Source: Hyphomonadaceae bacterium (GTDB lineage: Bacteria; Pseudomonadota; Alphaproteobacteria; Caulobacterales; Aquidulcibacteraceae). Taken from it: DNA of 64,000 nucleotides. The DNA is taken from positions 310,001 to 374,000 of the forward strand of contig JALHQO010000002.1 in NCBI GenBank assembly GCA_022841905.1, given 5' to 3'. Below, piece after piece: positions 10,224-19,740 of this stretch. A model generated the notes under the pieces. That model saw nothing but the letters and a program-made list of their open reading frames with translations, made no database searches and had not been told where the DNA came from. Every line of letters begins with the position of its first letter. The first letter of the stretch is position 1. Both the position numbers and the translations under genes were made by a program.

Positions 10224-10970
10224 TTGTCCTTTCCCCCCAAGATCGCAGTTAAGAACCGTATTCTCGCGGCGTTGCCGCCCGAGGAATTCGCCAAAGTCGC
10301 GCCGCATCTGACGCGCGTTGAACTGAGTCTTGGCCAGTCCTTGCACCGTGCGGGCGACACGATCGACGTCGTCTACTTCGTCGAGAGCGGGTTCATCTCC
10401 GCGCTCACCATGCTGTCGGATGGGCAGCCTTTGGAAATTGGCTTGATCGGCGCCGAAGGCATTGCCGGTGTTTCCGTCATTCTCGGCGCCACGACATCGT
10501 ATAGCGAAACCATGTGCCAGACGGGCGGCGGCGCGTTTCGCATGCCGGCAGCGTTGCTTAAAGATGTGGTGACCCACGCGCCGCATCTGCGCGATCTGCT
10601 GTTGCGCTACGTCCACGTGTTTCATGTTCAGGTCGCGCAGACGGCGGCGTGTAACGCGCACCACGAACTCGGCCAGCGCTTGGCGCGCTGGCTGCTCGCC
10701 GCGCACGATCGCAGCCACGTGCCGGAATTGTCGCTGACGCAAGATCTGATCGCGGTGATGCTCGGCGTGCGCCGCTCCACCGTCAGCATCGCCGCCGGCA
10801 CTTTGCAGAAGGCTGGCGTCATCCGCTATCAGCACGGCCACATCACCATCACCGACCGCGTCGGCCTCGAGAACGCAGCGTGCGAGTGCTATGAGGCGGT
10901 GGCGGGTGAGTACCGGAATCTGTTCGGCGATTATCCCCATCGTGTCGTCGGTGTGAACGCGATGGCCTGA
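10224..10970 (+). CDS. Crp/Fnr-family transcriptional regulator
   Basis: About 248 residues from TTG at 10224, chosen because GGAG lies 8 bases upstream at 10212-10215; an in-frame TTG at 10188 would add 12 residues. An N-terminal cyclic-nucleotide-binding-like beta barrel (GQSLHRAGDTIDVVYFVESG, EIGLIGAEGIAGVSVILG) is followed by a Crp-type winged helix (LTQDLIAVMLGVRRSTVSIA). No Fe-S cysteine cluster of the Fnr type is evident, and the usual cAMP-binding FGE/RT residues are not clear, so the ligand is unknown. It lies about 110 bases upstream of the RyR-domain gene and may regulate it. Confidence 0.88.
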   Translation: MSFPPKIAVKNRILAALPPEEFAKVAPHLTRVELSLGQSLHRAGDTIDVVYFVESGFISALTMLSDGQPLEIGLIGAEGIAGVSVILGATTSYSETMCQTGGGAFRMPAALLKDVVTHAPHLRDLLLRYVHVFHVQVAQTAACNAHHELGQRLARWLLAAHDRSHVPELSLTQDLIAVMLGVRRSTVSIAAGTLQKAGVIRYQHGHITITDRVGLENAACECYEAVAGEYRNLFGDYPHRVVGVNAMA

Positions 10971-11081
10971 CGTCCGGCCAAACCTAGCCGCCAAATCCGC
11001 CGCTCCCGCAACCCTTCCGCTCTGGACACCGCTAGCCGCGCCGCCGATCATGGCGCCAGCTGGGGACGAGGGGGAACGCGC

Positions 11082-12908
11082 ATGGCGCAGCGCAACGCCA
11101 ATCTGTGGTCGTGCATCGCGTCGCGGCTCACCGCCATAGCGCACACCCGCGCCGGCGCGTTCCGCTGGGGGGTGATCGTGCTTCTGACGCTGATCTGGAT
11201 CGGCGGCGGCATGTATTATTGGTGGGATCGCGGCTGGCTTGAGGCGCTTTATCTCACCGTCGGCGCTGTCGGCATGTGGGACGATTATTTCGGCGCGCAG
11301 GATACGACGCTGCAGGTCGTGCGCTATGCGGCGATCGCAGTGCCGGTCGTTGGTTTGCTGTTTGCGTTCTCGGGGCAACTTGGTCGCTCGCTGGCGCGGC
11401 TCTTCAATCTCGGCGCATCGCACCATGTGGTGATTGCGGGCGATAGCCCGGCGGCCTTGTCGCTGGCGCTCGATTGCCGGCGCTACAAAGATAGCGTGAT
11501 CCTCTTGGCCGAGGGTCTACCGGATGAAACCGCGCTTGGGCTCCGCCGCAAAGGCATCACCGTCCTCGAAGGCGACGCCGCTCATTTGGAAACACTGCGC
11601 ACGGCGCGCGCGCACCATGCCGCGCATGTGGTGGCGTTCGAACCGGACGACACGGCAAACCTGCAGATCGAGGCGGCGGTGCGCCGGCTGATCGGCGATG
11701 GCAAACGCAGGCCGCCGATTGGCGTGCATGTGTCGACGCGCTCGTCGCTGCTGTTGAAGGAGGCGCGCGAAATGCGCTCGATGCAGATGCGGCGCGGCAA
11801 GAACGCGGCGCCGCCGATCGATCCGAAGCCGTTTTCGCTGGAAGAGCTCGCCGGCCGCGCCTTGATCCAGCACGAGAGCCAAACGCTGCTCAGCCTGGCG
11901 CAACAGCTGGGGCAAGACCGCGTCCATGTCGTGTTCTTCGGCTTTGACCAAGGCGCGGAAGCCGTGGCGGAGCGCATTTTGGTTTCGCTGTGGTCAGCGC
12001 ATTTCGAAGCGCCGCGTATCACCGTGCTGGCGCCGAACCATGAAGCGGTGGCGGCTGGCTTCCAGGCGCGTCACCGCGAAGCATTCGCGCATCCGCAAGT
12101 GTGGAGCGCCGACATTCAGTTTCTGCCTTTCGATTGGGATGCAGCCTCGATCACTGACGATCTGCTTGGCGAGATCGAACAGGCGCGCGGCAAGCCGACC
12201 GCAGTCGTTGTCTCCACCGGCGCCGATCCCGGCAATATCCATCTCGCTATCGCCCTGAAGCGCGCCTGCAATCGTGGCGGCCGCTGGCCCGTGCCGATCT
12301 ATATGCGTGAGACCAGCCAATCCGAGTTTTCCAAGGAATACGCCAAGGGCGACGAGACTGAAGAGCTCGATGCGTACCTGCAAGCTTTCGGTGGCCACCA
12401 AAGCACTGCGACGCGCGCGCGCATCATCAATGGCTCGCTCGATCGCGGCGCCGCCGTCGCGCACGAGCATTACAATAAGGGCCTCGGCAAGCGCGACGCG
12501 ATGAGCATGAAGGAGCTGCAGTCGGCGATGAAGGATTGGGGTGACGTGCTCGAAACCTACCGCGCCGCCAATCGCGCTGTCTCCGATGCCGCCATGACGA
12601 AACTGTGGGACGCCGGCTGGCGACCGGTCGCCAAGGGCGAGAAGGGCGATACCGCGCCCACCGTGCCTGACGAAATCATGGAGCGCATGGCCAAACGCGA
12701 GCATGATCGCTGGATGGCTGAGCGGCTCGTATCAGGCTGGCGCCCCACCGCGCCGAACGAAAAGCGCAATAACGATTTGATGATCCACGACAAGATCGTG
12801 CCGTGGGATGCGTTGAGCGAGGCCGACAAAAACAACGACGTCGTGCAAGTGCGCGCGTCGATGGATGTCGCCCGCGTGACGCACAAGGATGGCTTTGTGA
12901 AGCGCTAG
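11082..12908 (+). CDS. two-TM, tandem RCK-like protein with C-terminal RyR domain
   Basis: 608 residues. Two membrane helices (about 27-46 and 80-98) flank a pore-helix-like segment WLEALYLTVGAVGMWDD, reminiscent of a K+ channel filter but without TVGYGD. Two Rossmann-like RCK/TrkA-N units follow (about 113-230, HHVVIAGDSPAALSLALD; about 285-430, VHVVFFGFDQGAEAVAERIL). The C-terminus (about 536-600) carries a RyR repeat: REHDRWMAERLVSGW, then HDKIVPWDALSEADKNNDVV. RyR domains are known from ryanodine receptors and from bacterial proteins of unclear role. A ligand-gated channel or nucleotide sensor at the inner membrane is the likely function. It shares its last four bases with the convergent phoX. 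Confidence 0.8.
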   Translation: MAQRNANLWSCIASRLTAIAHTRAGAFRWGVIVLLTLIWIGGGMYYWWDRGWLEALYLTVGAVGMWDDYFGAQDTTLQVVRYAAIAVPVVGLLFAFSGQLGRSLARLFNLGASHHVVIAGDSPAALSLALDCRRYKDSVILLAEGLPDETALGLRRKGITVLEGDAAHLETLRTARAHHAAHVVAFEPDDTANLQIEAAVRRLIGDGKRRPPIGVHVSTRSSLLLKEAREMRSMQMRRGKNAAPPIDPKPFSLEELAGRALIQHESQTLLSLAQQLGQDRVHVVFFGFDQGAEAVAERILVSLWSAHFEAPRITVLAPNHEAVAAGFQARHREAFAHPQVWSADIQFLPFDWDAASITDDLLGEIEQARGKPTAVVVSTGADPGNIHLAIALKRACNRGGRWPVPIYMRETSQSEFSKEYAKGDETEELDAYLQAFGGHQSTATRARIINGSLDRGAAVAHEHYNKGLGKRDAMSMKELQSAMKDWGDVLETYRAANRAVSDAAMTKLWDAGWRPVAKGEKGDTAPTVPDEIMERMAKREHDRWMAERLVSGWRPTAPNEKRNNDLMIHDKIVPWDALSEADKNNDVVQVRASMDVARVTHKDGFVKR

Positions 12909-14947
12909 TCGCCGATTCGCCCGCCATCGTCGCGGGTCACGACGACGACCGCAGAACGCGGCCAGCGGTCGCCGCCGTCGGGGAAGTGTGATGGCGGCGG
13001 CGCGCCGGTCCAACGCAGCTGCCAGTATTCCTGGCCAGCTACCGTGTTGGCGCCGGGGTGCTGGATGCAGCACATGAAAGCGCGCTCGTCCGGCGTCAGC
13101 AGCGGGCCGCAAATCTCAGCGCCGACCGGGCCGACGAGGAAGCGCTTCACCGGGCGCGGCAGCGTGGCATTCGCTGGCGTGACGACAACGTTGTCATTGC
13201 AGTCACCGAACACGGCGTCGCTGCCATCGGTGGCGATCCAAACGCGGTGCGTCGAGTCGAGCAGGATATTGTCGGGGCAGGCGAAGCGATCGCCGGTGAA
13301 GGTCGGCTGGCCGTTCCAATCGACGGAGACGTGGGCGTGGAGCCCGGTGCGGGTCTCATGAATGAGGTCAGGCGCATCCGGATCGCCGCAGAGTGCGAAA
13401 ACGTCCCAGGTAAAGCGCTCGGCGGCATTGTCGCCATTGGCTTCATCAAGGCGCAGGATGTGACCGGGCAAATTGTTCTGCGCCGTGTTGGGATTTTCGC
13501 TTTCACGGCGCGGATTGCCGGGCGTCTCGAAGCCGCGCTCATTGTTGTTGGTGCAGGCGATCAGCACTGTGCCGTCGCCACGCCAATTCGCGTCGATCAC
13601 TGGCTCGACGTCCTCTGGGCGGTCCATCGGCGTCGCGTCGAGCAGACGGGCGGCGTCGCGCACGCGCATGACCAGATCGCCCTGATCGGCGAAGCGGATT
13701 GGAGATTCCGCCGCTTGCGCCGCGGCGTTCGCGGTCTCGACCGTGAGCTTCAGCCAGCGGCCCTGGCCGTTTTCGAGGAATTGCGCGGCGTAGAGATCGC
13801 CTTCGTCGAGCAGATCCATGTTGGCGGCGCGATTGTTCGCATCGAAGCGGCCGCGCGTGACAAACTTGTAGAGATGCTCGCCGCGTTGATCGTCGCCAGT
13901 GTAGACGGCAACGCGCCCATCGCGCGCGATGGCGGTGTTGGCGCACTCGTTTTTCTTGCGGCCGAGGGCGGTGCGTTTCTTGGGCGTTGAGTTAGGATCG
14001 TAGGGGTCGATCTCGACGATCCAGCCGAAGAGGGCGGGACCGTGCGGATTGTCGGCGATGCGATACTGCGACGGCGCGATGCGGCGCGGGATGTAAGGGG
14101 CGGGATAGCCATGGCTTAGAACGTCGAGCGCGTAGGCGTCATCACGGCTTGCTTCGGTGACATCCTCCGGCGTTCCCGCGAACATGGAGTCGAAGTTTTC
14201 TTCCGCCGACAAAAACGTGCCCCAGGGCGTCACGCCGCCAGCGCAGTTTTGCAGCGTGCCGCACGCTACTTCGCCGGCGCCCCCGCCAGGTTCGTTGGCG
14301 TTGAACACGGTGGATGCGGCGACCACCCATGGATGCTGCGCCGCGGGCCCGCTGATGCGCACTGGTGTGAAGGGCGTGATGCGGCGGTTGAAGCCTTCGC
14401 CTGGCGCTGGGTTTTTCAGCGCGCGCCAATCGGCGTCGTCGCGCTCGATCTCAACGATGCTAACGCCGACTGAAGTATAAAGCGTCTCCAGGTGCGCGGC
14501 GGAGAACTGATCCATGCGCTCAAGCGCCGGAAACATCAGCTCAGCCGAAGCGTATTCATTGTTGACGCACAGGATCAGACGATCGCCGTTGCGCGGCGGC
14601 GGGAAGGCGTAGGTGTGCGGCAGCGCCGCTAGCATGTCGCAATTCTGGCCAAAGCGTTGCTCCTGCTCGGCGCGGGTTAGCGTGTCGGGATCGAAGTTGA
14701 CCGAGACGGTGTCGAAAAGCGCGTCGCCCCAGGCGATCAAAGTGCGGAACGAATAGCCCGGCGGCAGTGACACGGTGTCCGCATTAGTGGCGGCGACGGA
14801 GGCGAAGTTCATTACCGCCGGTGGAGCGGCAGAACTCGCTGCCGGGCCCGGCGTTGCGCAACCGGCGAGGTTCAAGAGCGGCATGCCAACCAAGCCGCCG
14901 AGCACGGCGCGCCGCGATGCGATCAGATCGTTGATGTGCTTTGCCAT
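12905..14947 (-). CDS. phoX: PhoX-family phosphatase (DUF839)
   Basis: 680 residues. The N-terminus SRRAVLGGLVGMPLLNLAGC combines a twin-arginine-like start with a lipobox Cys. The body matches PhoX-type enzymes: GTLQNCAGGVTPWGTFLSAEENFD-type core, then ARDGRVAVYTGDDQRGEHLYKF, and a C-terminal HVSVDWNGQPTFTGDRFACP region. PhoX enzymes are periplasmic Ca/Fe-dependent alkaline phosphatases that release phosphate from organic esters, though this subfamily has not all been tested. It is 21 bases downstream of SelO on the same strand and convergent with the RyR gene, sharing the palindromic CTAG of both stop codons. Confidence 0.88.
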   Translation of the reverse strand: MAKHINDLIASRRAVLGGLVGMPLLNLAGCATPGPAASSAAPPAVMNFASVAATNADTVSLPPGYSFRTLIAWGDALFDTVSVNFDPDTLTRAEQEQRFGQNCDMLAALPHTYAFPPPRNGDRLILCVNNEYASAELMFPALERMDQFSAAHLETLYTSVGVSIVEIERDDADWRALKNPAPGEGFNRRITPFTPVRISGPAAQHPWVVAASTVFNANEPGGGAGEVACGTLQNCAGGVTPWGTFLSAEENFDSMFAGTPEDVTEASRDDAYALDVLSHGYPAPYIPRRIAPSQYRIADNPHGPALFGWIVEIDPYDPNSTPKKRTALGRKKNECANTAIARDGRVAVYTGDDQRGEHLYKFVTRGRFDANNRAANMDLLDEGDLYAAQFLENGQGRWLKLTVETANAAAQAAESPIRFADQGDLVMRVRDAARLLDATPMDRPEDVEPVIDANWRGDGTVLIACTNNNERGFETPGNPRRESENPNTAQNNLPGHILRLDEANGDNAAERFTWDVFALCGDPDAPDLIHETRTGLHAHVSVDWNGQPTFTGDRFACPDNILLDSTHRVWIATDGSDAVFGDCNDNVVVTPANATLPRPVKRFLVGPVGAEICGPLLTPDERAFMCCIQHPGANTVAGQEYWQLRWTGAPPPSHFPDGGDRWPRSAVVVVTRDDGGRIGD

Positions 14948-14968
14948 GTCACCCTCTTTGGCCGCTGA

Positions 14969-16411
14969 CTAATCGCGGCCTGCAACACTTCCATGACAAG
15001 AGACGCCCAGTGCGGCGTTTAGCGCGGCGATGTCCGCAAGCTTGGCCTCAAACGCCAACCAATCGTCGCGTTCCGCAATCGCAGCCCAGAGCGCTTCGAC
15101 TTCGCTAATCACTAACGAAACCGGCGTCGGTCGTGACCAATAGGAATGGCTGAGCAAAGCGCTATCGCCGGTGCGCGCCTCCAGGCCCTCGCGGATTGGG
15201 TCAAACGCCGCATCAGCATAGAGCGCGGCTTGTGGGCTTTGCGTGGCGCGATCGACGCTGGCGGCGCCGCCCACCCAATCGTGGAAGAACTGATCCCAAC
15301 CGGCTTGGCTTTGCGTCAACCAGTCGAACAGGCTTTGCAGGAACGTCATGTCAGCGCTGACATCGCCGCGCTCGAGATGGAGCCGTCCGAACATCGTCGC
15401 GCGCAAGCCTTCCTGATAAGCAGGCACGAAACGCGCGAGCTCCGCCTCTAACGCGGTCGAAGGGCAAACCAGCGATAGCGCGCCGCCCAGTTGCGCCAGC
15501 GCCCACGACACCGCTTCTGGCTGGCGCCCGAACGCATAGAGCCCGCTTTCGTCGAAATAGGCGGCGGTGAAATTCGGATCGCTGGCCGGCAGGAAACGCC
15601 ACGGCCCGTAATCAAAGCTTTCGCCGGTGATGTTCAAATTGTCCGTATTGAGCACGCCGTGGACGAAGCCCGCGCTCATCCAGCTCCCAGCCAGCCTTGC
15701 ATTCGCCACCACCGCTTCACCAAACAGCGCCGCGGCGCGCCGCTCGGCGGCGAGATGCAGGTGCTGGGGATAGTAGGCCGTCAGCGCATGTTCGATCAGG
15801 ATGTGGAGCAGGTCGGGGCGCTCAAAGAAAGCCAGCCGCTGGAACGTGCCGAAGCGGAGGTGGCTGTGCGAGAGCCGGGTCAACACAGCCGAGCGCGTGG
15901 GCGAGGGCTCGTCGCCCCGTGTGAGCGCCTCGCCGGTCTCGAACAGCGAAAACGCCTTCGAGGTATAGACGCCGAGCGCCTCCAGCATGGCCGCCGCCAG
16001 CACCTCGCGCACGCCGCCCTTTAGCGTGAGACGCCCATCACCAAAGCGGGAATAGGGCGTTTGGCCCGAGCCCTTGGTGGCCAAATCGAGCAGCCGGCCA
16101 GCATCGTCACGCAGCTGCGCGAAGAGAAAGCCGCGCCCATCGCCGATCTGACTGTTGTAGGTCCGGAACTGATGGCCGTGGTAGCGCATTGCCAAGGGCG
16201 ACGGCATGTTCTCCGGCAACGCTTCAAAGCGCGCGAAATGCGTCTCCCATTCCGGCGCAGTCAGCTCACCCAGACCGACGCGCTCGGCCCAGGGCTGATT
16301 GCGCCAGCGCAAGAGATGCTGTGGAAATCGCGCCGCCGCCACTGGATCGGCGAATTCCGGCCCGAGTTGTGCAAACAGAGGATCGGGTTGGTAGAGCGGT
16401 GAAACAGGCAT
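14969..16411 (-). CDS. selO: SelO/YdiU-family protein AMPylase
   Basis: 480 residues. SelO is a pseudokinase-fold enzyme that transfers AMP to Ser/Thr/Tyr of target proteins in redox stress. Seen here: MRYHGHQFRTYNSQIGDGRG and LATKGSGQTPYSRFGDGR near the nucleotide site, GGVREVLAAAMLEALGV, and the metal/active-site run GFVHGVLNTDNLNITGESFD followed by DYGPW. The length equals the usual about 480. The C-terminal NPKY...RNYLAQ block common in many SelO proteins is not recognisable here; instead it ends ALGVSCHGSVAGRD. It is probably co-transcribed with phoX downstream. Confidence 0.88.
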   Translation of the reverse strand: MPVSPLYQPDPLFAQLGPEFADPVAAARFPQHLLRWRNQPWAERVGLGELTAPEWETHFARFEALPENMPSPLAMRYHGHQFRTYNSQIGDGRGFLFAQLRDDAGRLLDLATKGSGQTPYSRFGDGRLTLKGGVREVLAAAMLEALGVYTSKAFSLFETGEALTRGDEPSPTRSAVLTRLSHSHLRFGTFQRLAFFERPDLLHILIEHALTAYYPQHLHLAAERRAAALFGEAVVANARLAGSWMSAGFVHGVLNTDNLNITGESFDYGPWRFLPASDPNFTAAYFDESGLYAFGRQPEAVSWALAQLGGALSLVCPSTALEAELARFVPAYQEGLRATMFGRLHLERGDVSADMTFLQSLFDWLTQSQAGWDQFFHDWVGGAASVDRATQSPQAALYADAAFDPIREGLEARTGDSALLSHSYWSRPTPVSLVISEVEALWAAIAERDDWLAFEAKLADIAALNAALGVSCHGSVAGRD

Positions 16412-16527
16412 TCACTAACCTAGGCGCGCGAAGCGTGCACGTCATGGCGCCGAACGGCGCGACGAGCCGTGACGACGCCATGGTTATGTGGCATGACCGT
16501 ACAGGGACGCGAAGAGGACAAAATCTG

Positions 16528-17601
16528 ATGTCGGCTCGCGCAGTCGGGACATTATTGGCGACGTGCGCCGTGCTGGCGCTCGGCGCTTGCGACCGCTCGA
16601 ACGGCTCGACCAAAACCGAGGAAAGCTCCTCCGAGCGCATCTCCGCCGGTCTCGACGTTTGCTCGCAAGAAAGCGACGCATTCGCCGCTCAGGTGTGTGG
16701 AAATCGCGCGCTGGTCGGGCTCGATAACCAAGTTCGCGAAACCCTGGTCGCCGAAGCCGCCAACGTCTCGGACGCCGGCGCTGCTTTGCTTGTGCAGAAC
16801 CAAACCCGCTGGCGGGCGGCGCAGCGCATTCAGTGCGGCTTGCTCGATGCCGAAACCGCGCCGACCGCCGAACAACAGCAATGCCTCGAAAACGAGTTCC
16901 GCGCCCGCGCCCGCGATTCCGTCGACGCCGTGCAGCAAGTGGGGCCCTACACCTTTCAGCGCATGGAGCTCGTCGACGCCACGCCGGTGACGGCGGAGAT
17001 CGCATCCGCGTCCGGCCTCGGCGATGAAGCGCCGAACGCCATCGTCCGCGACATCCGTTTCCCGCGCATCGACGGTGAACAGACGCCGGAGATCCGCCGC
17101 TTCAACGAACTGGTGGCGCAAGAGCCGCAATTCCGTCTGCAGGACGCGACCAACGAAACGATCGATTACGCCATCGCCTATGCCGGCCCGGAACTGGTGT
17201 CGGTGCGCTTCACGGTCACGCAGGACACATTGGGCGCGGCGAACGTGAACAGCACCGTGCGCGCCGTCACCGTTGTGATGACGGAAGGCCGCGCGCTTGC
17301 GGCGGGCGATGTTTTCACCGCCGGCTCCGGCTGGGAAAATTTCATCACCGCGCGTGCAGTGCAGGCGATCGGCCGTGAGTATAGCGACTACACCAATTTC
17401 CCGCCGCGCCGCGACGTCTACGAAACGGCGACCAAGGCGCACCTGTGGCTGGTCACCGAAGCGGGACTGGTACTGCTTTTCCCGCCGCTCTCGTTTGGCG
17501 GCTCGCACGCCGATGGCGGCACCGAAGTGACGATCCCCTGGGCCGATCTGCGCCCCTATCTCAATCCCGCAGCACCCACGCCAATCCGTCCGTCAGCCTG
17601 A
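16528..17601 (+). CDS. lipoprotein with LprI-like and DUF3298-like domains
   Basis: 357 residues from the ATG at 16528, which follows GAGGAC and gives a clean lipoprotein signal (VLALGAC, lipobox C21). An LprI-like segment (about 38-120: Cys-spaced QVCGNRALVGLDNQV, TRWRAAQRIQC) is followed by a DUF3298/RsiV-like domain with terminal HLWLVTEAGLVLLFPPLSFG and TIPWADLRPYL. LprI-type domains inhibit lysozyme, and RsiV-type domains bind lysozyme in Firmicutes, so an envelope role against host lysozyme is a reasonable guess. It is divergent from selO and overlaps the convergent ABC permease by 9 bases. Confidence 0.75.
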   Translation: MSARAVGTLLATCAVLALGACDRSNGSTKTEESSSERISAGLDVCSQESDAFAAQVCGNRALVGLDNQVRETLVAEAANVSDAGAALLVQNQTRWRAAQRIQCGLLDAETAPTAEQQQCLENEFRARARDSVDAVQQVGPYTFQRMELVDATPVTAEIASASGLGDEAPNAIVRDIRFPRIDGEQTPEIRRFNELVAQEPQFRLQDATNETIDYAIAYAGPELVSVRFTVTQDTLGAANVNSTVRAVTVVMTEGRALAAGDVFTAGSGWENFITARAVQAIGREYSDYTNFPPRRDVYETATKAHLWLVTEAGLVLLFPPLSFGGSHADGGTEVTIPWADLRPYLNPAAPTPIRPSA

Positions 17602-18993
17602 GTACGACGAGTAGCCGTACCAAAGGATGAGCAGAACGAGCCGCGGCGCAAATCCCGAACCGCTGATCGCCGCGAGCAGGGCGGCGACAGCCGCTGCAAC
17701 GGCGCCTGTTCCAACCGCGTAGCTCAGCACCTCGAATGACGGCGTGCGTGCGAGCGCCGGCAGCGCCAACAGCGTCGTCCACGCACTGCCCGCAAAGACG
17801 AACGCAGCGCGCCGCTGCATCGGTGCGAACGCGGCGACACGCGTGAGCGACAGCAAGTGCCGCGCTTCGCTGCGACCGGCATGCGCCGTCAGCCCGAAGA
17901 TCAGCAGCAGCAAAGCCGCTGGACTTGCGATTGATCGGAAGTCCACGAAGTAGCTCGCGATCGCAATGATGGCGGCCAGCAAAATAAAGATGCGGCCAGC
18001 GCCGATTAGGCGAAACTCCGCGACGATAAGATTGAAGGCGCCTGAAAGCGCGCGTCGCGCTGGCGGCGCGCTGATCATCGCCCGCGGCGGCGCGCCAGGA
18101 CGCAGCCATGCGCCCAACCAGGCGGCGCCGGCGGAGCGGCGCTTGGCGCGATGCGGCTTATAGATCACCCCAGCGACGACGACGAGCGCCACCGCAATGA
18201 CGATCCAAAGCAAGCGTGATTCAATGTAGCCCGGCGACGTGAGGCCGGCCATGACATCGAGATAGACGTGTCCGGGTTCGACCTGGATGCCGCCGATGGA
18301 AATGGCAAAGTCGCCCGCCTCGCCAGGCGCGCCATACTGTAGCGGCGTCACGAAACCGGCGAAGTCGAACATGTTGGCGCCGAGGCTGGCCGGTTTGCCA
18401 GCGATCGCCGCGGGCATCGCGATTGATGTGATCCACAAGACGAAATAGGCAAAGTCGCCAAAGCCGCTGCGCAATAACGGTCGCGCGTCGAACAGGATGC
18501 GCAGTGCGCAGAGCCCGATCAAAGATGGCGCCGCAACGAGCCAGAGCGCGAACGTGATCTCGGCGAGGTTCAGATCCTGCCAAGGCAAGATCAGCCAGCC
18601 CAAGAACCAGCCGGCGGCCGTCAGCGCCGCGAGCATGGCCAGCATCACGACGCAGTCAGCCGCAAACCTTCCCAGGCCGATGGAAATGCGGGATGCCGCC
18701 GTCGTTTCTTCGACTTGCCAGGGCTGGCGCCGGTTGGTGTTGGAGCGCAGATAAAGCCAGCCGATCGGCAGCAGCAATGTCGTCACCACGATGCCGAGCG
18801 ATACGCCCAGAAACGCCGATGTCATTTCCGGCAGTTGGCCGTCGATCGCGATGACTACGCCGCCGCCGTCGATGCGCAGCATGTAACGCGCGCCAATCGG
18901 CGCGACCAGCAACAGCAGCCAGAGCCCCCAGCTGCGCCAATAGCGCGCGAGCGAGGTGCTGAGCGAAGACGCGGAGATCGCCAGCGCGCTCAT
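17593..18993 (-). CDS. ABC-2-like transporter permease
   Basis: 466 residues with about ten hydrophobic helices (for example GLWLLLLVAPIGARY, FLGVSLGIVVTTLLLPIGWL, IFILLAAIIAIASYF). No substrate-specific motif is seen. Its ATG overlaps the TGA of the ATP-binding gene (ATGA), so the pair forms a two-gene ABC exporter. The cargo is unknown. Substrate-binding or membrane-fusion partners are absent, which favours export or a regulatory role over import. Confidence 0.75.
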   Translation of the reverse strand: MSALAISASSLSTSLARYWRSWGLWLLLLVAPIGARYMLRIDGGGVVIAIDGQLPEMTSAFLGVSLGIVVTTLLLPIGWLYLRSNTNRRQPWQVEETTAASRISIGLGRFAADCVVMLAMLAALTAAGWFLGWLILPWQDLNLAEITFALWLVAAPSLIGLCALRILFDARPLLRSGFGDFAYFVLWITSIAMPAAIAGKPASLGANMFDFAGFVTPLQYGAPGEAGDFAISIGGIQVEPGHVYLDVMAGLTSPGYIESRLLWIVIAVALVVVAGVIYKPHRAKRRSAGAAWLGAWLRPGAPPRAMISAPPARRALSGAFNLIVAEFRLIGAGRIFILLAAIIAIASYFVDFRSIASPAALLLLIFGLTAHAGRSEARHLLSLTRVAAFAPMQRRAAFVFAGSAWTTLLALPALARTPSFEVLSYAVGTGAVAAAVAALLAAISGSGFAPRLVLLILWYGYSSYSG

Positions 18994-19625
18994 GCGAGTT
19001 TGCCGTCGCTGACTCTGAGTGTCGCCACGGCGTTTTGGGCCAGCTCGTCGGCAAGGTGCGTCGTCACCACGACGATGGCCGTCTTGGCGCGCTCGACGAT
19101 GAGCGCGCCCAACTTGCGCGCGGTTTCGCCGTCGAGTTCAGCCGTGGGCTCATCGAGCGCCAACACCTCTGGCGCGCCGAGCAACGCTTGCGCGAAGATC
19201 AAGCGCCTGCGCATGCCGCCGGAGAAGCTGGCGATGCGGTTGTTGATGTCGGCGTGTAAGCCGATGGCGTCGGTAAGGGCGCCGAACTGATTGTCAGCGG
19301 CGGCGAGCGCGAGACCCTTTAACGCCGCGATGTGCATGGCGAACTCGCGCGCCGTGAGGTCCTCCGGCAGATCGACAGCTTGCGGTGCGTAGCCGAGAAC
19401 GCGTCGCAATCGCGTGCGCGCAGCGGGAAGCCTCTCGCCATTCCAGGAGAGCGACCCGCGCGTCGGCTTCTCAGCCGTTGCGATCAGCCGCAGCAAAGTG
19501 GATTTGCCCGCGCCGCTCGGGCCGGTGAGCAAGGTCAATCCGGGCTCGAATGTGTGAGAAACATCGCCAAGCACGACCTTTCGCCCATACGATTTGGTTA
19601 TCCCGCTCAATGCAAGGGATGTCAT
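18990..19625 (-). CDS. ABC transporter ATP-binding protein
   Basis: 211 residues with Walker A GPSGAGKST, signature FSGGMRRR, Walker B VLALDEPTAELD and the switch His in VVTTHLAD. The size and the compact insertion-free architecture fit ABC-2 type exporters. It is translated ahead of and coupled to the membrane subunit. Upstream (19626-19740) it is divergent from an MFS exporter gene. Confidence 0.93.
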   Translation of the reverse strand: MTSLALSGITKSYGRKVVLGDVSHTFEPGLTLLTGPSGAGKSTLLRLIATAEKPTRGSLSWNGERLPAARTRLRRVLGYAPQAVDLPEDLTAREFAMHIAALKGLALAAADNQFGALTDAIGLHADINNRIASFSGGMRRRLIFAQALLGAPEVLALDEPTAELDGETARKLGALIVERAKTAIVVVTTHLADELAQNAVATLRVSDGKLA

Positions 19626-19740
19626 GCCAGCGCGCGCCCCGAATGCCTGTGTCGAGAAGAGGATGCGTTGGGTCTACGCATCAGATGCAGGTAGAACGTG
19701 TCGCGCTTCCTTTGGGGCGGGGATAGGGTAACCACGCGCG

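Noticed and set aside
9827-10224. Short frames on both strands in the gap before the Crp gene
   Set aside because: No ribosome-binding site, no motif, and composition unlike nearby genes; kept only as an unexplained gap.
10155-11426. Minus-strand frame of 423 residues
   Set aside because: It overlaps the Crp/Fnr gene and the start of the RyR gene, both with clear motifs; its composition is antisense-like.
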